A stretch of DNA of 64,000 nucleotides from RHKX01 sp963826475 (GTDB lineage Bacteria > Actinomycetota > Thermoleophilia > Solirubrobacterales > 70-9), in the NCBI GenBank assembly GCA_963826475.1, contig CAWGXC010000003.1, forward strand, positions 62,001-126,000. Reading direction: 5' to 3'. The translations under genes were made by a program, and so were the position numbers. This document shows positions 7,563 to 16,243 of the stretch, one piece after another. Below the pieces are notes generated by a model. That model did not search any database. It had not been told where the DNA came from and was given only the letters and a program-made list of their open reading frames with translations. The stretch's first letter is position 1; each line of letters begins with the position of its first letter.

Positions 7563-10304
7563 TTGAGCACCGGAAACCTCGAACCGATCGGCGTCGTCGG
7601 CGTCGGCTGGGTCGGCCTCGTGACGGCCGCCTGCTTCGCCTCCCAGGGGCACGAGGTCTGGGCGATGGACGTCGATGCCGCGAAGGTGGAGCGACTCTCG
7701 CGGAGCGAGCTGAGCATTCACGAGCCGGGGCTCGGTGAGCTCGTCAAGGAGCACTCCGACCGCCTCAACTTCACGACCTCGATGGACGAGCTCCTAGCTG
7801 GCGCCCGCCTGCTCTTCTGCTGTGTCGACACGCCGCCCACCTACTCGGGTGACGCCGACCTCTCGCGGGTCCTCGCGGTCGTCCGGCAGCTGCCCGACGA
7901 CTCCCGGCACGCGCTGGTGATGAAGAGCACGGTGCCGTCGGGCACCGGCGAATCCATCCGTCGCGAGCTCCCGGAGCTCTCCTACGTCTCGTGCCCCGAG
8001 TTCCTCAAGGAGGGCTCGGCTGTCGAGGACTTCCTGCACCCCGACCGCGTCGTCATCGGCGCCGACCCGGGCGACGAGTGGGCTGCTGAGGCGGTCGCGG
8101 CCGCATACGAGCCCCTGGGGGGCCAGATCGTCCGCACCGACGTCGCCAGCGCCGAGATGATCAAGCTGGCCTCCAACGCTTTCCTCGCGACGAAGATCTC
8201 CTTCATCAACGAGATCGCCAACGTCTGCGAGGAGGTCGGGGCAGACGTGACCGAGGTCGCGAGGGGCATGGGGCTCGACGAGAGAATCGGCAGCTCCTTC
8301 CTCAATGCAGGCATCGGCTATGGCGGCAGTTGCCTGATCGGCGAGGAGACGATCCTGGTCCGCCGCGGGCACCACGTCGGGTTGCGACGGCTTGACGACC
8401 TGTTCGGAGCAATCGCGGTCGAGACCGAGGCACCGCTCAGCGCCGAGGTTCTGGAGCCGGAGGATCTCGAGGTCCTGGCGCTCGGCGACGACGGACGGAT
8501 GGCGTTCCAGCCCGTCGCGGCCGTCACGGCTCGGCTCTATGACGGCGATCTGATCGAGGTCAAGACGAAGATGGGCCGTCGGGTGCGTTGCACCGCCGAT
8601 CACCCGTTCGTCGTCGTCGACCCGGAGTCGAGGGAGGTGACCGGGACGACCGTCGCCGAGGATCTGACGACCGACGATTGGCTGCCCCTTGCGGCCGGTC
8701 CCGTAGCGATGGGCGAGTCGCGTGGAGGTCGGTTCAGCCTTGCCACGGGAATGGATGCTGCAGGCCTGTCCGCACGCGACGTGATCGTGCGCCCTGCCGA
8801 CGAAGGCGTCGCGACCATCAGGGAGGCACCGCGGGAAATTCATCAGCGCGTCTTCGGCGATCACCCTCGCGGCTATGTCCAGCGATCGTTCGACGTTCGC
8901 AAGTCCGGAGCCCTGCGACTCGACGAGGCTCTCGATTTCCGGATCCCGCTCGAGGGAGCGATGGCCGGGACGGCCCGAAATGGAACGTACGTCCCCTTCA
9001 ACATCGATCTGGACGCCGCGTTCTGGCGGGTGGTCGGCCTCTACATCGCGGAGGGTCACGTGAGCGTTGATGGGCAACACGACCGCCACCGGATGGCGTG
9101 GTCCTTCCATCCACGCGATGAGGAGCACCTGGTCGAGGAGGTCGCGGCCTACTGGCGCTCGAAGGGCGTGAAGGCCTCGGTGGTCACGACCCCCACCACC
9201 CGCGGGGTCCGCGTGTCCTCCAAGATCCTCGCCCGCTGGTGGCTCGACCGGCTGCGAGTCGGAGCGGACTCCTACACCCACCGGATTCCCGATCTCGCCT
9301 GGGTTCAGCCAAGCGCGTGCCGCCGGGCGCTCCTGTCCGGAATGTGGGCCGGCGATGGGTCCTGGTCCCTCGTCAACGGCGGGCCCAGCGTCGTCCTCGA
9401 GTACGGCACGGCTAGCGCCGAGCTCGCCGACGGGATGCTCCGCCTGCTCCAGCTCGAAGACGTGATCGCGAGCCAGCGGATCGGGCGCACCGCAAAATCG
9501 ACCATCGACACTCATTGGCTCCGAGTCTCGGGCGCGGAGCAGGTGGAGCGCGCCCTCTTCCTGGTGGACGAGCCGAGCAGGGTCAAGATCCGAGAGTCAC
9601 TCTCACGCCAGGTGAAGCGGATTCGATCCACCGGCTACCGCCGGGATCCGGGCGAGGTCGCGGCAGTGCGGGTGGTAAGCCGCGAGCGTCGGCGTTTCCG
9701 GGGGCGTGTCTACTCCCTCGAGGTCCCCGGCTCGCACACGTTCGCCACCACGGGCGGACTCGTCACCCACAACTGCTTCCCGAAGGACGTCTCCGCCTTG
9801 AAGCAGCTCGCGGGCAACTCCGGCTACCACTTCCAACTGCTGAACTCGGTGATCGAGGTCAACGAGCTGCAGAAGCGGCGGGTGATCGGCAAGCTCACCA
9901 AACACATCGGCCCGCTGGTCGGCAAGCGCGTCGCGCTGCTCGGCCTCGCCTTCAAGGCGAATACCGACGATATGCGCGAGGCCTCCAGCCTCGTGCTCTC
10001 GGCGCGCCTTCAAGGTGAGGGCGCGGAGGTCGTCGCCTATGACCCGGTGGCCAACGAGGGCGCCTCGGGTCTGCTCCCCTCGATCGAGCTCGCCGGGTCG
10101 GCCGAGTCGGCGCTCGAGGGCGCCGATGCGGCGATCCTGGTCACCGAGTGGCCCGAGTTCGCCGAGCTCGAATGGGCGGAGCTGGCAGGCCGGATGAAGC
10201 GGCCGCTGATCGTCGACGGCCGCAACTTCCTCGACCCGGTCGCGCTGCGTGAGGCCGGGTTCATCTACGAGGGCGTCGGCCGGGGCGGAGCCGTCTCCTC
10301 CTGA
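7563..10304 (+). CDS. ugd: UDP-glucose 6-dehydrogenase containing an in-frame intein
   Basis: The 913-residue ORF consists of a 432-residue UDP-glucose 6-dehydrogenase split by a 481-residue intein. The N-extein (1-256) has the Rossmann motif GVVGVGWVGLVTAACF, then MKSTVPSGTG and ASNAFLATKISFINEIANVC. The C-extein (738-913) starts CFPKDVSALKQLA and includes LGLAFKANTDDMREA. Joined, they restore the family signature GYGGSCFPKD, where the Cys is the catalytic nucleophile that oxidises UDP-glucose to UDP-glucuronate. Start is TTG 7563 after a purine-rich stretch (GAAAGAGA). The reading frame is open throughout, so the enzyme should form after splicing. It sits with sugar-nucleotide genes and ends by touching the next gene's start. 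Confidence 0.95.
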   Translation: MSTGNLEPIGVVGVGWVGLVTAACFASQGHEVWAMDVDAAKVERLSRSELSIHEPGLGELVKEHSDRLNFTTSMDELLAGARLLFCCVDTPPTYSGDADLSRVLAVVRQLPDDSRHALVMKSTVPSGTGESIRRELPELSYVSCPEFLKEGSAVEDFLHPDRVVIGADPGDEWAAEAVAAAYEPLGGQIVRTDVASAEMIKLASNAFLATKISFINEIANVCEEVGADVTEVARGMGLDERIGSSFLNAGIGYGGSCLIGEETILVRRGHHVGLRRLDDLFGAIAVETEAPLSAEVLEPEDLEVLALGDDGRMAFQPVAAVTARLYDGDLIEVKTKMGRRVRCTADHPFVVVDPESREVTGTTVAEDLTTDDWLPLAAGPVAMGESRGGRFSLATGMDAAGLSARDVIVRPADEGVATIREAPREIHQRVFGDHPRGYVQRSFDVRKSGALRLDEALDFRIPLEGAMAGTARNGTYVPFNIDLDAAFWRVVGLYIAEGHVSVDGQHDRHRMAWSFHPRDEEHLVEEVAAYWRSKGVKASVVTTPTTRGVRVSSKILARWWLDRLRVGADSYTHRIPDLAWVQPSACRRALLSGMWAGDGSWSLVNGGPSVVLEYGTASAELADGMLRLLQLEDVIASQRIGRTAKSTIDTHWLRVSGAEQVERALFLVDEPSRVKIRESLSRQVKRIRSTGYRRDPGEVAAVRVVSRERRRFRGRVYSLEVPGSHTFATTGGLVTHNCFPKDVSALKQLAGNSGYHFQLLNSVIEVNELQKRRVIGKLTKHIGPLVGKRVALLGLAFKANTDDMREASSLVLSARLQGEGAEVVAYDPVANEGASGLLPSIELAGSAESALEGADAAILVTEWPEFAELEWAELAGRMKRPLIVDGRNFLDPVALREAGFIYEGVGRGGAVSS
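8331..9773 (+). mobile_element. intein with LAGLIDADG homing endonuclease inside ugd
   Basis: The element encodes 481 residues, Cys257 to Asn737 of the precursor. Splicing blocks are present. Block A starts with Cys1 (CLIGEETILVRRG). Block B is RRVRCTADHPF with the TxxH pair Thr344/His347. Blocks F and G are RVYSLEVPGSHTFAT and GGLVTHN, ending in the His-Asn pair (736-737). The +1 residue is the host catalytic Cys738. The middle carries two dodecapeptide motifs, VGLYIAEGH (acidic Glu497) and LSGMWAGDGS (Asp598), of a DOD endonuclease, so both splicing and homing may be active. Flanking host sequence joins without loss or gain of residues. Confidence 0.93.
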
Positions 10305-11389
10305 TGCAGGCATTGATCCTCGTGGGCGGCCATGGGACGCGTTTGCGCCCCGTCACGCTCACCCTCCCCAAACCGGTCATCCCGCTGGTCGATAGGCCGT
10401 TCATCCGCTACATGATCGATTGGCTCGCCCGCCACGGCGTCGATGACATCGTCATGGCATGCGGGTTCCTTCCCGACGGGATCCGTGCCGTGCTGGGTGA
10501 CGGGATCCCCGGTGGCCCGCGGCTGCGCTACGTCGAGGAGCCCGAACCGCGGGGCACGGCCGGCGCGATCAAGTTCGCCGCCGACCTGCTCGACGACCGC
10601 TTTCTCGCTCTCAACGGCGACGTGCTCACCGATCTCGACCTGACCGCGCTGATCAGGCAGCACGACTCCAGCGGCGCCCGCGCAACCCTCGCGCTCTATC
10701 CGGTTCAGGACCCGACCGGCTACGGGCTCGTTCGCCGCGATCCCGACGGGGAGATCCGCGAGTTCCTGGAGAAGCCGGAGGCCGGCGAGATCGACACGGA
10801 CGAGATCAACGCGGGGGCCTACGTCCTCGAGAAGGAGGTCCTCGATCTCGTTCCCGAGGGGCAGGACGTCTCGATCGAGCGGGAGGTCTTTCCGAAGCTC
10901 GTCGGCCACGGCCTCTACTCGCAGCGCCTCGAGGGCTACTGGATGGACATCGGAACCCCCGAGCGCTACCTGGAGGCCTGCTGGGACATCCTCGGCCGCA
11001 ACGTCGAGACCGAGCCGGGCTCCAAGCTCAACGGGAGCGGCACCTACGTCGCCGCCGACGCCGACGTCGATCCCGCCGCACGCATCGAGGGCCTGGTCTT
11101 CGTCGAAGCGGACTCCGTCATCGCCGGCGGTGCGACGATCGGCGAGCGGGCCGTCCTGGGGGCGGGGACGAGCGTGGGGGAGGGGGCCACGATCGTGGGC
11201 TCGGCGCTCCATCCCGCCTGCCGGATCGGCGCCCGCGCGACGGTCAGCGGGTCGATTCTCTCCGCCGGCGTCATCGTCGAGGCGGGGGCCGTGATTCCCG
11301 CCGGTTCAATCATCGGCGCGGGCGCTACCGTCACGGCCGACGCTCAACTACGACCCGGTGCCCGCGTGCAACCAGAAGAGACGATATGA
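10304..11389 (+). CDS. sugar nucleotidyltransferase, probably mannose-1-phosphate guanylyltransferase
   Basis: The 361-residue protein has an N-terminal nucleotidyltransferase domain with GGHGTRLRPVTLTLPKPVIP (nucleotide and Mg binding), RGTAGAIK, LNGDVLTD and EFLEKP. From about residue 250 to 355 it has a left-handed beta-helix with hexapeptide periodicity (GGATIGERAVLGAGTSVGEG). This architecture is that of GDP-mannose pyrophosphorylases such as actinobacterial ManB; glucose-1-phosphate nucleotidyltransferases are the alternative. ATG 10304 overlaps the ugd stop, and the stop overlaps the next ATG, so ugd, this gene and the isomerase form one transcription unit. Confidence 0.85.
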   Translation: MQALILVGGHGTRLRPVTLTLPKPVIPLVDRPFIRYMIDWLARHGVDDIVMACGFLPDGIRAVLGDGIPGGPRLRYVEEPEPRGTAGAIKFAADLLDDRFLALNGDVLTDLDLTALIRQHDSSGARATLALYPVQDPTGYGLVRRDPDGEIREFLEKPEAGEIDTDEINAGAYVLEKEVLDLVPEGQDVSIEREVFPKLVGHGLYSQRLEGYWMDIGTPERYLEACWDILGRNVETEPGSKLNGSGTYVAADADVDPAARIEGLVFVEADSVIAGGATIGERAVLGAGTSVGEGATIVGSALHPACRIGARATVSGSILSAGVIVEAGAVIPAGSIIGAGATVTADAQLRPGARVQPEETI

Positions 11390-12432
11390 ACGAACTGACC
11401 GGTCCGAACTCTGCTGACCTGGCCGAGCGGGTCGGCGCCCTCGATTCGGGCGATCAGCTCGAGTCGGCGCTGGCGCTTCCCGACCACCTGCGCGACGCCC
11501 TCTGGCGGGTGTCCTCGGCGAAGCTCGGACCGATCCCCTCCAGCGGGCTGATCGTCTGCGGCATGGGCGGCTCGGCCATCGGTGGTGATCTCGCCGCCGC
11601 CGCGCTCGGCTCGCGGTTGAGCAAGCCGCTCGACGTCGTCCGCGGCTACGGCGTTCCCTCGTGGACGGCGCCCGACCGCGCGATCTTCTGCTCCAGCTAC
11701 TCGGGCAACACGGAGGAGACGATCGCGTGCTACGACGCCGCTGAGGCGGTCGGTGCACGCCGGATCGTGGCCACCACCGGCGGCCGGATGGGCGAGCTGG
11801 CCCGCCGCGACAAGGTGCCGGTCATCGGGATGCCCGCGGGTCTTCAGCCTCGGGCTGCCGTCGGCTACACGTTCGCGATCGCCGCCGAGGTCGCCGCGCT
11901 CGTCGGAGCGGGCCCGGCGATCAGGATGGAGATCGACAGCTCGGCGGCCCATCTCGAGCTCGCCAAGGAGTCCCTGCTGGCGAAGGCCGCCGCGATCGCC
12001 GAGCGCATGACCGGATCGGTACCGCTGCTCTACGGGTGCGGGATGACCGTGCCGATCGCCTACCGCTGGAAGTGCCAGATCAACGAGAACGCGAAGTTGC
12101 CGGCCTTTCACCACCAGCTACCCGAGATGGACCACAACGAGATCGTCGGCTGGGAGGGCGGCCCGCAGGACACATACACCGCGCTCTTCTTCGAAGACAG
12201 CGACCAGCACCCACGCGAGCGCCAAAGGATCGAGCTCACGGCCGAGCTCATCGGCGATGCGGCTCACGACGTGATCCGGCTCGAGACCGAGGGCGAGACC
12301 CGCACCGAGCGGCTGCTCTGGTCCGTGATGCTCGGCGATCTCGTCTCGCTGGAGCTCGCCGCCCGGGTCGGGGCCGACCCGACTCCGGTCGCGGTGATCG
12401 AGGACCTCAAGGACCGGCTCGGCCGGCCTTAG
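11386..12432 (+). CDS. bifunctional phosphoglucose/phosphomannose isomerase (SIS domain)
   Basis: This 348-residue protein has two SIS sugar-isomerase domains. CGMGGSAIGGDLAAAAL and SSYSGNTEETIACYDAAEA are the sugar-phosphate binding loops, and the C-terminal half has FHHQLPEMDHNEIVGWEG, as in the archaeal/actinobacterial PGI/PMI family. It would interconvert fructose-6-phosphate with glucose-6- and mannose-6-phosphate, feeding the two nucleotidyltransferases that flank it. ATG 11386 overlaps the upstream stop (ATGA arrangement). Confidence 0.88.
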   Translation: MNELTGPNSADLAERVGALDSGDQLESALALPDHLRDALWRVSSAKLGPIPSSGLIVCGMGGSAIGGDLAAAALGSRLSKPLDVVRGYGVPSWTAPDRAIFCSSYSGNTEETIACYDAAEAVGARRIVATTGGRMGELARRDKVPVIGMPAGLQPRAAVGYTFAIAAEVAALVGAGPAIRMEIDSSAAHLELAKESLLAKAAAIAERMTGSVPLLYGCGMTVPIAYRWKCQINENAKLPAFHHQLPEMDHNEIVGWEGGPQDTYTALFFEDSDQHPRERQRIELTAELIGDAAHDVIRLETEGETRTERLLWSVMLGDLVSLELAARVGADPTPVAVIEDLKDRLGRP

Positions 12433-12443
12433 ATACAGCCGCT

Positions 12444-12456
12444 TAGACTTGCCGGG
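12444..12456 (+). promoter_or_regulatory. -10-like TAGACT before the second nucleotidyltransferase
   Basis: TAGACT at 12444-12449 is followed by seven bases and then ATG 12457 with no Shine-Dalgarno, so a leaderless transcript is predicted. The same hexamer occurs before the SRPBCC gene and the lipoprotein gene in this window. Confidence 0.45.
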
Positions 12457-13467
12457 ATGAGAGCGATGGTCATGGCCGCGGGCCTGGGAACGAGGTTGCG
12501 GCCGATCACCCACGAGATCCCCAAGCCGGTCGTGCCGGTCGGCAACGTCGCGATAGTCGAGCAGCTCGTCCGCCTGCTCGCCGCCCACGGCGTCAAGGAG
12601 GCGATCGCGAACCTGCACTGGTTCCCTGAGCAGGTCAAGGGACGCCTCGGCGCCGAGGCCACCGCCGGGGTCGATGTCTCGTTCCGGACCGAGGAGGAGC
12701 TGCTCGGCACCGCGGGCGGCGTTCGCAACGTCTCGGACTTCCTCACGGCCGATGGCGACGACACGTTCCTCGTCCTCGCCGGCGACGCACTCACCGACAT
12801 CGACCTGACGGCCCTGGCGGCGGCCCATCGAGCCAACGACGGCCTCGCGACGCTGGCGGTGAAGAAGGTCTCCGACGTGAGCCAGTACGGCGTCATCGTC
12901 ACCGGTCCCGATGGCCGGATCCAGGGATTCCAGGAGAAGCCCGATCCCGCCGAGGCGCTCTCCGATCTCGTCAACTGCATGGTCTACGCGTTCAGCCCCG
13001 AGATCTTCGACTTCTTCCCCGAGGATGACCCGGTGGACTTCGCCCTCGACGTGTTCCCGGCACTGCTCGAGAACGACGCGCCGTTCTACGTGCACGAGAT
13101 CCACGACTACTGGAACGACGTCGGGACGCTGCGCGAGTACCTGCAGGGAAACCTCGACGCCATCGCCGGTGCGGTTCAACTGCCGAGGCTCGCCGGCGAG
13201 CTGAGCAGCGACGGCGAGATCCCCGCCGGCGTCGAGGCGGCGGATGGGGTCGAGGTCGAGGGCCGGGTCCTGTTCGGCGACGGGTGCAGGGTGGGCTCCG
13301 GGGCGAGCTTGGTCGGTCCCCTCGTGATCGGCCCCGGGAGCGAGATCGGAGCCGGTGCCCAGGTCAAGCAGGCCCTCCTGCTGCCGGGGGCACGGGTACC
13401 CGCCGGAAGCCTGCTTGCTCGGGGCATCGCCGGCGATCCGAGCCGGCTCGCCTCCGGCGACTGGTGA
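12457..13467 (+). CDS. sugar-phosphate nucleotidyltransferase
   Basis: A second, distinct 336-residue nucleotidyltransferase with MVMAAGLGTRLRPITHEIPK, LLGTAGGVRN, LAGDALTDIDL and GFQEKPDP. The C-terminal part (from about residue 245) is a shorter hexapeptide beta-helix. It is related to mannose-1-phosphate guanylyltransferase and glucose-1-phosphate thymidylyltransferase; which sugar and nucleotide it uses cannot be read from the sequence. It has its own predicted leaderless promoter, so it may be regulated separately from the ugd unit. Its stop overlaps the GTG of homoserine kinase. Confidence 0.85.
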   Translation: MRAMVMAAGLGTRLRPITHEIPKPVVPVGNVAIVEQLVRLLAAHGVKEAIANLHWFPEQVKGRLGAEATAGVDVSFRTEEELLGTAGGVRNVSDFLTADGDDTFLVLAGDALTDIDLTALAAAHRANDGLATLAVKKVSDVSQYGVIVTGPDGRIQGFQEKPDPAEALSDLVNCMVYAFSPEIFDFFPEDDPVDFALDVFPALLENDAPFYVHEIHDYWNDVGTLREYLQGNLDAIAGAVQLPRLAGELSSDGEIPAGVEAADGVEVEGRVLFGDGCRVGSGASLVGPLVIGPGSEIGAGAQVKQALLLPGARVPAGSLLARGIAGDPSRLASGDW

Positions 13468-14405
13468 GCGCGCGCCGGCGCATCGTCCGGGTCCCGGCCT
13501 CCTCGGCGAACCTCGGTCCCGGCTACGACGTCCTCGCCGCCGCCGTGGCGCTCGAGCTCGAGCTCGAGGTGACGGAGACGGGCAACTATTCGTTCGATCC
13601 CGATGGTCTGGACGTTCCAACCGACCGCGGCAACCTGCTCGTGCGCTCGTTCGAGCATCTCCATCCCGCCGACGACATCTCCTTCGCGCTTCGCAGCGAC
13701 ATCCCGCTCGGCCGTGGCCTCGGTTCCTCGGCGGCGGCCATCCTCGCCGGCCTGCTCGCCGCCGATCACCTTTATGAGCTCGGTAACTCGCGTGACGCCA
13801 TCTTCGCGCTCGCCTGCGAGATCGAGGGCCACCCCGACAACGTCGGCGCGGCGCTGTTCGGTGGATTCGTCGCCTGCCCGCCGCCCGGGGCGCCGGCGCG
13901 CGAGTCCGCTCCCGACCCGATCGAGCTCGCGCTCGGCACGGCTCCTTCCTCAGCCGTGGCGCTGCCGGTCATGCTCGCCCCTCCCGAGGGGGTCGAGGCG
14001 ATTCTCGTCGTCCCCGACGACGAGGTGTCGACCGAGGCCGCTCGCGCCGCGATGCCGGCGCAGCTCCCGGTCGCCGACGCCGTACACAACATCGCCGCCG
14101 CCGCCCACCTCGTGCTCGGCATCGAACGCTCCGACCTGACGCTGATCGAGCGTGGTCTCGCCGATCGAATCCATCAGCCCTGGCGCCGCGACCTCTATCC
14201 GCGCTCGCTCGAGGTGGTCGAAGCGGCGCGCGGGCTTGGAGCTATCGGAGCGACGATCTCCGGCGCCGGCCCAACCGTGCTCGTTTGGGCCTTCTGGCAA
14301 TCGGGCCCGCGCGTGCTGGAAGGGCTGGAGGCCATGTGCAACGGCTGGGCCGACGTTCGCAGGGTCCCGTTCCAGCCGCAGGGAGCAAGGGTCGATCTTC
14401 CCTGA
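13464..14405 (+). CDS. thrB: homoserine kinase (GHMP family)
   Basis: The 313-residue product phosphorylates L-homoserine on the way to threonine. It begins VSARRRIVRVPASSANLGPG, the conserved substrate-binding start of ThrB, and has the GHMP ATP loop PLGRGLGSSAAAI at about residues 80-92 and the C-terminal ATISGAGPTVL motif. GTG 13464 is chosen because it overlaps the upstream TGA by 4 bases (GTGA) and places the conserved motif at the N-terminus; longer in-frame starts would lie inside the previous gene. Neither hom nor thrC is adjacent in this window. Confidence 0.88.
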   Translation: MSARRRIVRVPASSANLGPGYDVLAAAVALELELEVTETGNYSFDPDGLDVPTDRGNLLVRSFEHLHPADDISFALRSDIPLGRGLGSSAAAILAGLLAADHLYELGNSRDAIFALACEIEGHPDNVGAALFGGFVACPPPGAPARESAPDPIELALGTAPSSAVALPVMLAPPEGVEAILVVPDDEVSTEAARAAMPAQLPVADAVHNIAAAAHLVLGIERSDLTLIERGLADRIHQPWRRDLYPRSLEVVEAARGLGAIGATISGAGPTVLVWAFWQSGPRVLEGLEAMCNGWADVRRVPFQPQGARVDLP

Positions 14406-14431
14406 GGCCGATCCGTTGCCTGCGCGGATAG

Positions 14432-14459
14432 TTGATCCCACCAACGATCCTGCTACGGT
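14432..14459 (+). promoter_or_regulatory. predicted sigma70-type promoter of the ABC exporter operon
   Basis: TTGATC (14432-14437), a 16-base spacer and TACGGT (14454-14459) form the clearest -35/-10 pair in the window. Six bases later comes ATG 14466, so the transcript should be leaderless. Confidence 0.55.
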
Positions 14460-14465
14460 GCGGCG

Positions 14466-15470
14466 ATGAGCGAAGCCGAGCGAGCGATCGAGGTCGAGGG
14501 CCTCGTCAAGAAGTTCAAGAAGGGCCCCCTCGCCGTCGACGGCATCGACCTCCACGTCGACCGGGGCGAGATCTATGGCTTCCTCGGGCCGAACGGGGCC
14601 GGGAAGTCAACGGCGGTGCTGATGCTGACGACCCTGCTGCCGCCCACCGGCGGGCTTGCGCGGGTCGGTGGATTCGACATCGTCAGCGAGGGCGCGCGGG
14701 TACGCGAGATGATCGGCGCGGCGCTGCAGGAGGTGGCGCTCGACCAGCACCTGACGGCGCGCGAGCACATGAGGCTTCAGACGGCCCTCCAGGGCGTCCC
14801 CAAGGCTGAGCGCGTCAGCCGCGGAGATGAGCTGATCGAGCGCGTCGGGCTCGCCGAGGCGGCGGACCGGAAGGTCGGCGGATATTCAGGTGGCATGCGG
14901 CGGCGCCTCGACCTCGCGCTGGCGTTGGTCCACCGGCCGCAGATCCTCTTTCTCGACGAGCCGACGACCGGGCTCGACCCCCAGTCGCGCAGCTCGCTGT
15001 GGGAGGAGGTCGAGCGCCTTGCCGACTCGGAGGGGATGACGGTCTTCCTGACGACCCAGTACCTCGAGGAAGCCGATCGGCTCGCCGATCGCGTCGGGAT
15101 CATCGATCACGGCAAGATCGTCGCCGAGGGCACGCCGACGGCGTTGAAGGCGGAGGTCGGTCAGCCGAGCATCGAGGCGGTACCGGTCGATCCGGCGGAC
15201 CACGCGCGCCTCTATGAGCTCCTCTGCGGGCTCGGCGAGCCCACCGACGGCGGTAACGGCGATGGGGCCGTCGTCGTCCGCCTGGGCGCCTCCAGCGGTG
15301 GCCTGACCACGGTCGTCCGCGAGCTCGACCGCGCCGAGATCGAGCTGGCCGACCTGCAGCTGCACGCGCCGACGCTCGATGACGTCTTCCTCGAGAAGAC
15401 CGGGCGCAAGCTGGAGGGCTCAGCCGACGAGGAAGAGCCCGAGCGGGCGGTGGGGTCCGAAGCCCGATGA
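14466..15470 (+). CDS. ABC-2 type exporter, ATP-binding subunit (DrrA-like)
   Basis: A 334-residue ATPase of the DrrA/CcmA type. Walker A is GPNGAGKST (about 41-49), the signature is YSGGMRRRLDLA (about 140), Walker B is ILFLDEPTTGLDP and the H-loop region is FLTTQYLEEADRLADR. A C-terminal domain (about 225-320) of roughly 100 residues is typical of daunorubicin/drug-resistance ATPases. It overlaps the first permease start by 4 bases and should drive export through the two permeases that follow; the substrate (drug, lipid or glycan) is unknown. Confidence 0.9.
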   Translation: MSEAERAIEVEGLVKKFKKGPLAVDGIDLHVDRGEIYGFLGPNGAGKSTAVLMLTTLLPPTGGLARVGGFDIVSEGARVREMIGAALQEVALDQHLTAREHMRLQTALQGVPKAERVSRGDELIERVGLAEAADRKVGGYSGGMRRRLDLALALVHRPQILFLDEPTTGLDPQSRSSLWEEVERLADSEGMTVFLTTQYLEEADRLADRVGIIDHGKIVAEGTPTALKAEVGQPSIEAVPVDPADHARLYELLCGLGEPTDGGNGDGAVVVRLGASSGGLTTVVRELDRAEIELADLQLHAPTLDDVFLEKTGRKLEGSADEEEPERAVGSEAR

Positions 15471-16243
15471 ACCTGGCTCTCGAACAGACCTTCGAGGTCG
15501 CCAGGCGCTCGTTCCTGCGCTCGCTGAGACAGCCCGCCGCGGTCATCCCAAGCATCGTCTTCCCCCTGTTCCTGCTCGCGGTCAACAGCGCCGGCCTCAA
15601 GAGCGCCACCCAGATCCCCGGGTTCCCGACCGATTCGTATCTGTCGTTCGCGCTCGCGTTCCCGTTCATCCAGGGCGCGATCTTCGCGCTGCTCAACATG
15701 GGAACCGACGTCGCGACGGACGTCGAGAGCGGGTTGATGAACCGACTTGCGCTGACGACCCTGCCCGGACCCGCCCTGCTCGCCGGGATGCTCGGCGGCG
15801 CGATGGCGATCGGGCTCTTGCAGGCGGTCGTCTACCTGGCGGTCGGCCTCACCGCCGGAGCCGACTTCGCGGCGGGGATCGGTGGCGTTCCGGTCCTGCT
15901 GGCGCTCTCGCTGACGATCTCGTTCGCCTTCGGCTGCGTGGGCACCTTCGCCGCGCTGCGGGTCGGCAGCAGCGAGGCCATGCAGTCGCTGTTCCCCGTC
16001 TTCTTCATCTTCCTCTTCTTCAGCTCGGCTTCGCTGCCGCGCGATCTGATCTCGCAGAGCTGGTTCCGGACGATCGCCGACATCAATCCGGTCTCGTACC
16101 TGATCGAGGCCGTTCGCAGCCTGTTCATCACGGGCTTCGATCGAGAGGCCCTCGCCCTCGGGTTCGGCTTCGCCGCGGTGATCGCAGTCGTGTTCCTGAC
16201 GGCTGCAGGGGCCACTCTGCGGACGCGGCTGGTGCGCGGATGA
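15467..16243 (+). CDS. ABC-2 type exporter permease, first subunit
   Basis: This 258-residue protein has about six membrane segments, opening with a cytoplasmic stretch ending RSFLRSLRQPAAVIPSIVFP, as in ABC-2 (DrrB-like) permeases. Hydrophobic segments include FPLFLLAVNSAGL, AFPFIQGAIFALLN and FFIFLFFSSASLP, the last before the family pattern ISQSWFRTIADINPVSYLIE. It overlaps the ATPase gene and the following permease by 4 bases each (ATGA), so translation is coupled. Confidence 0.88.
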   Translation: MNLALEQTFEVARRSFLRSLRQPAAVIPSIVFPLFLLAVNSAGLKSATQIPGFPTDSYLSFALAFPFIQGAIFALLNMGTDVATDVESGLMNRLALTTLPGPALLAGMLGGAMAIGLLQAVVYLAVGLTAGADFAAGIGGVPVLLALSLTISFAFGCVGTFAALRVGSSEAMQSLFPVFFIFLFFSSASLPRDLISQSWFRTIADINPVSYLIEAVRSLFITGFDREALALGFGFAAVIAVVFLTAAGATLRTRLVRG

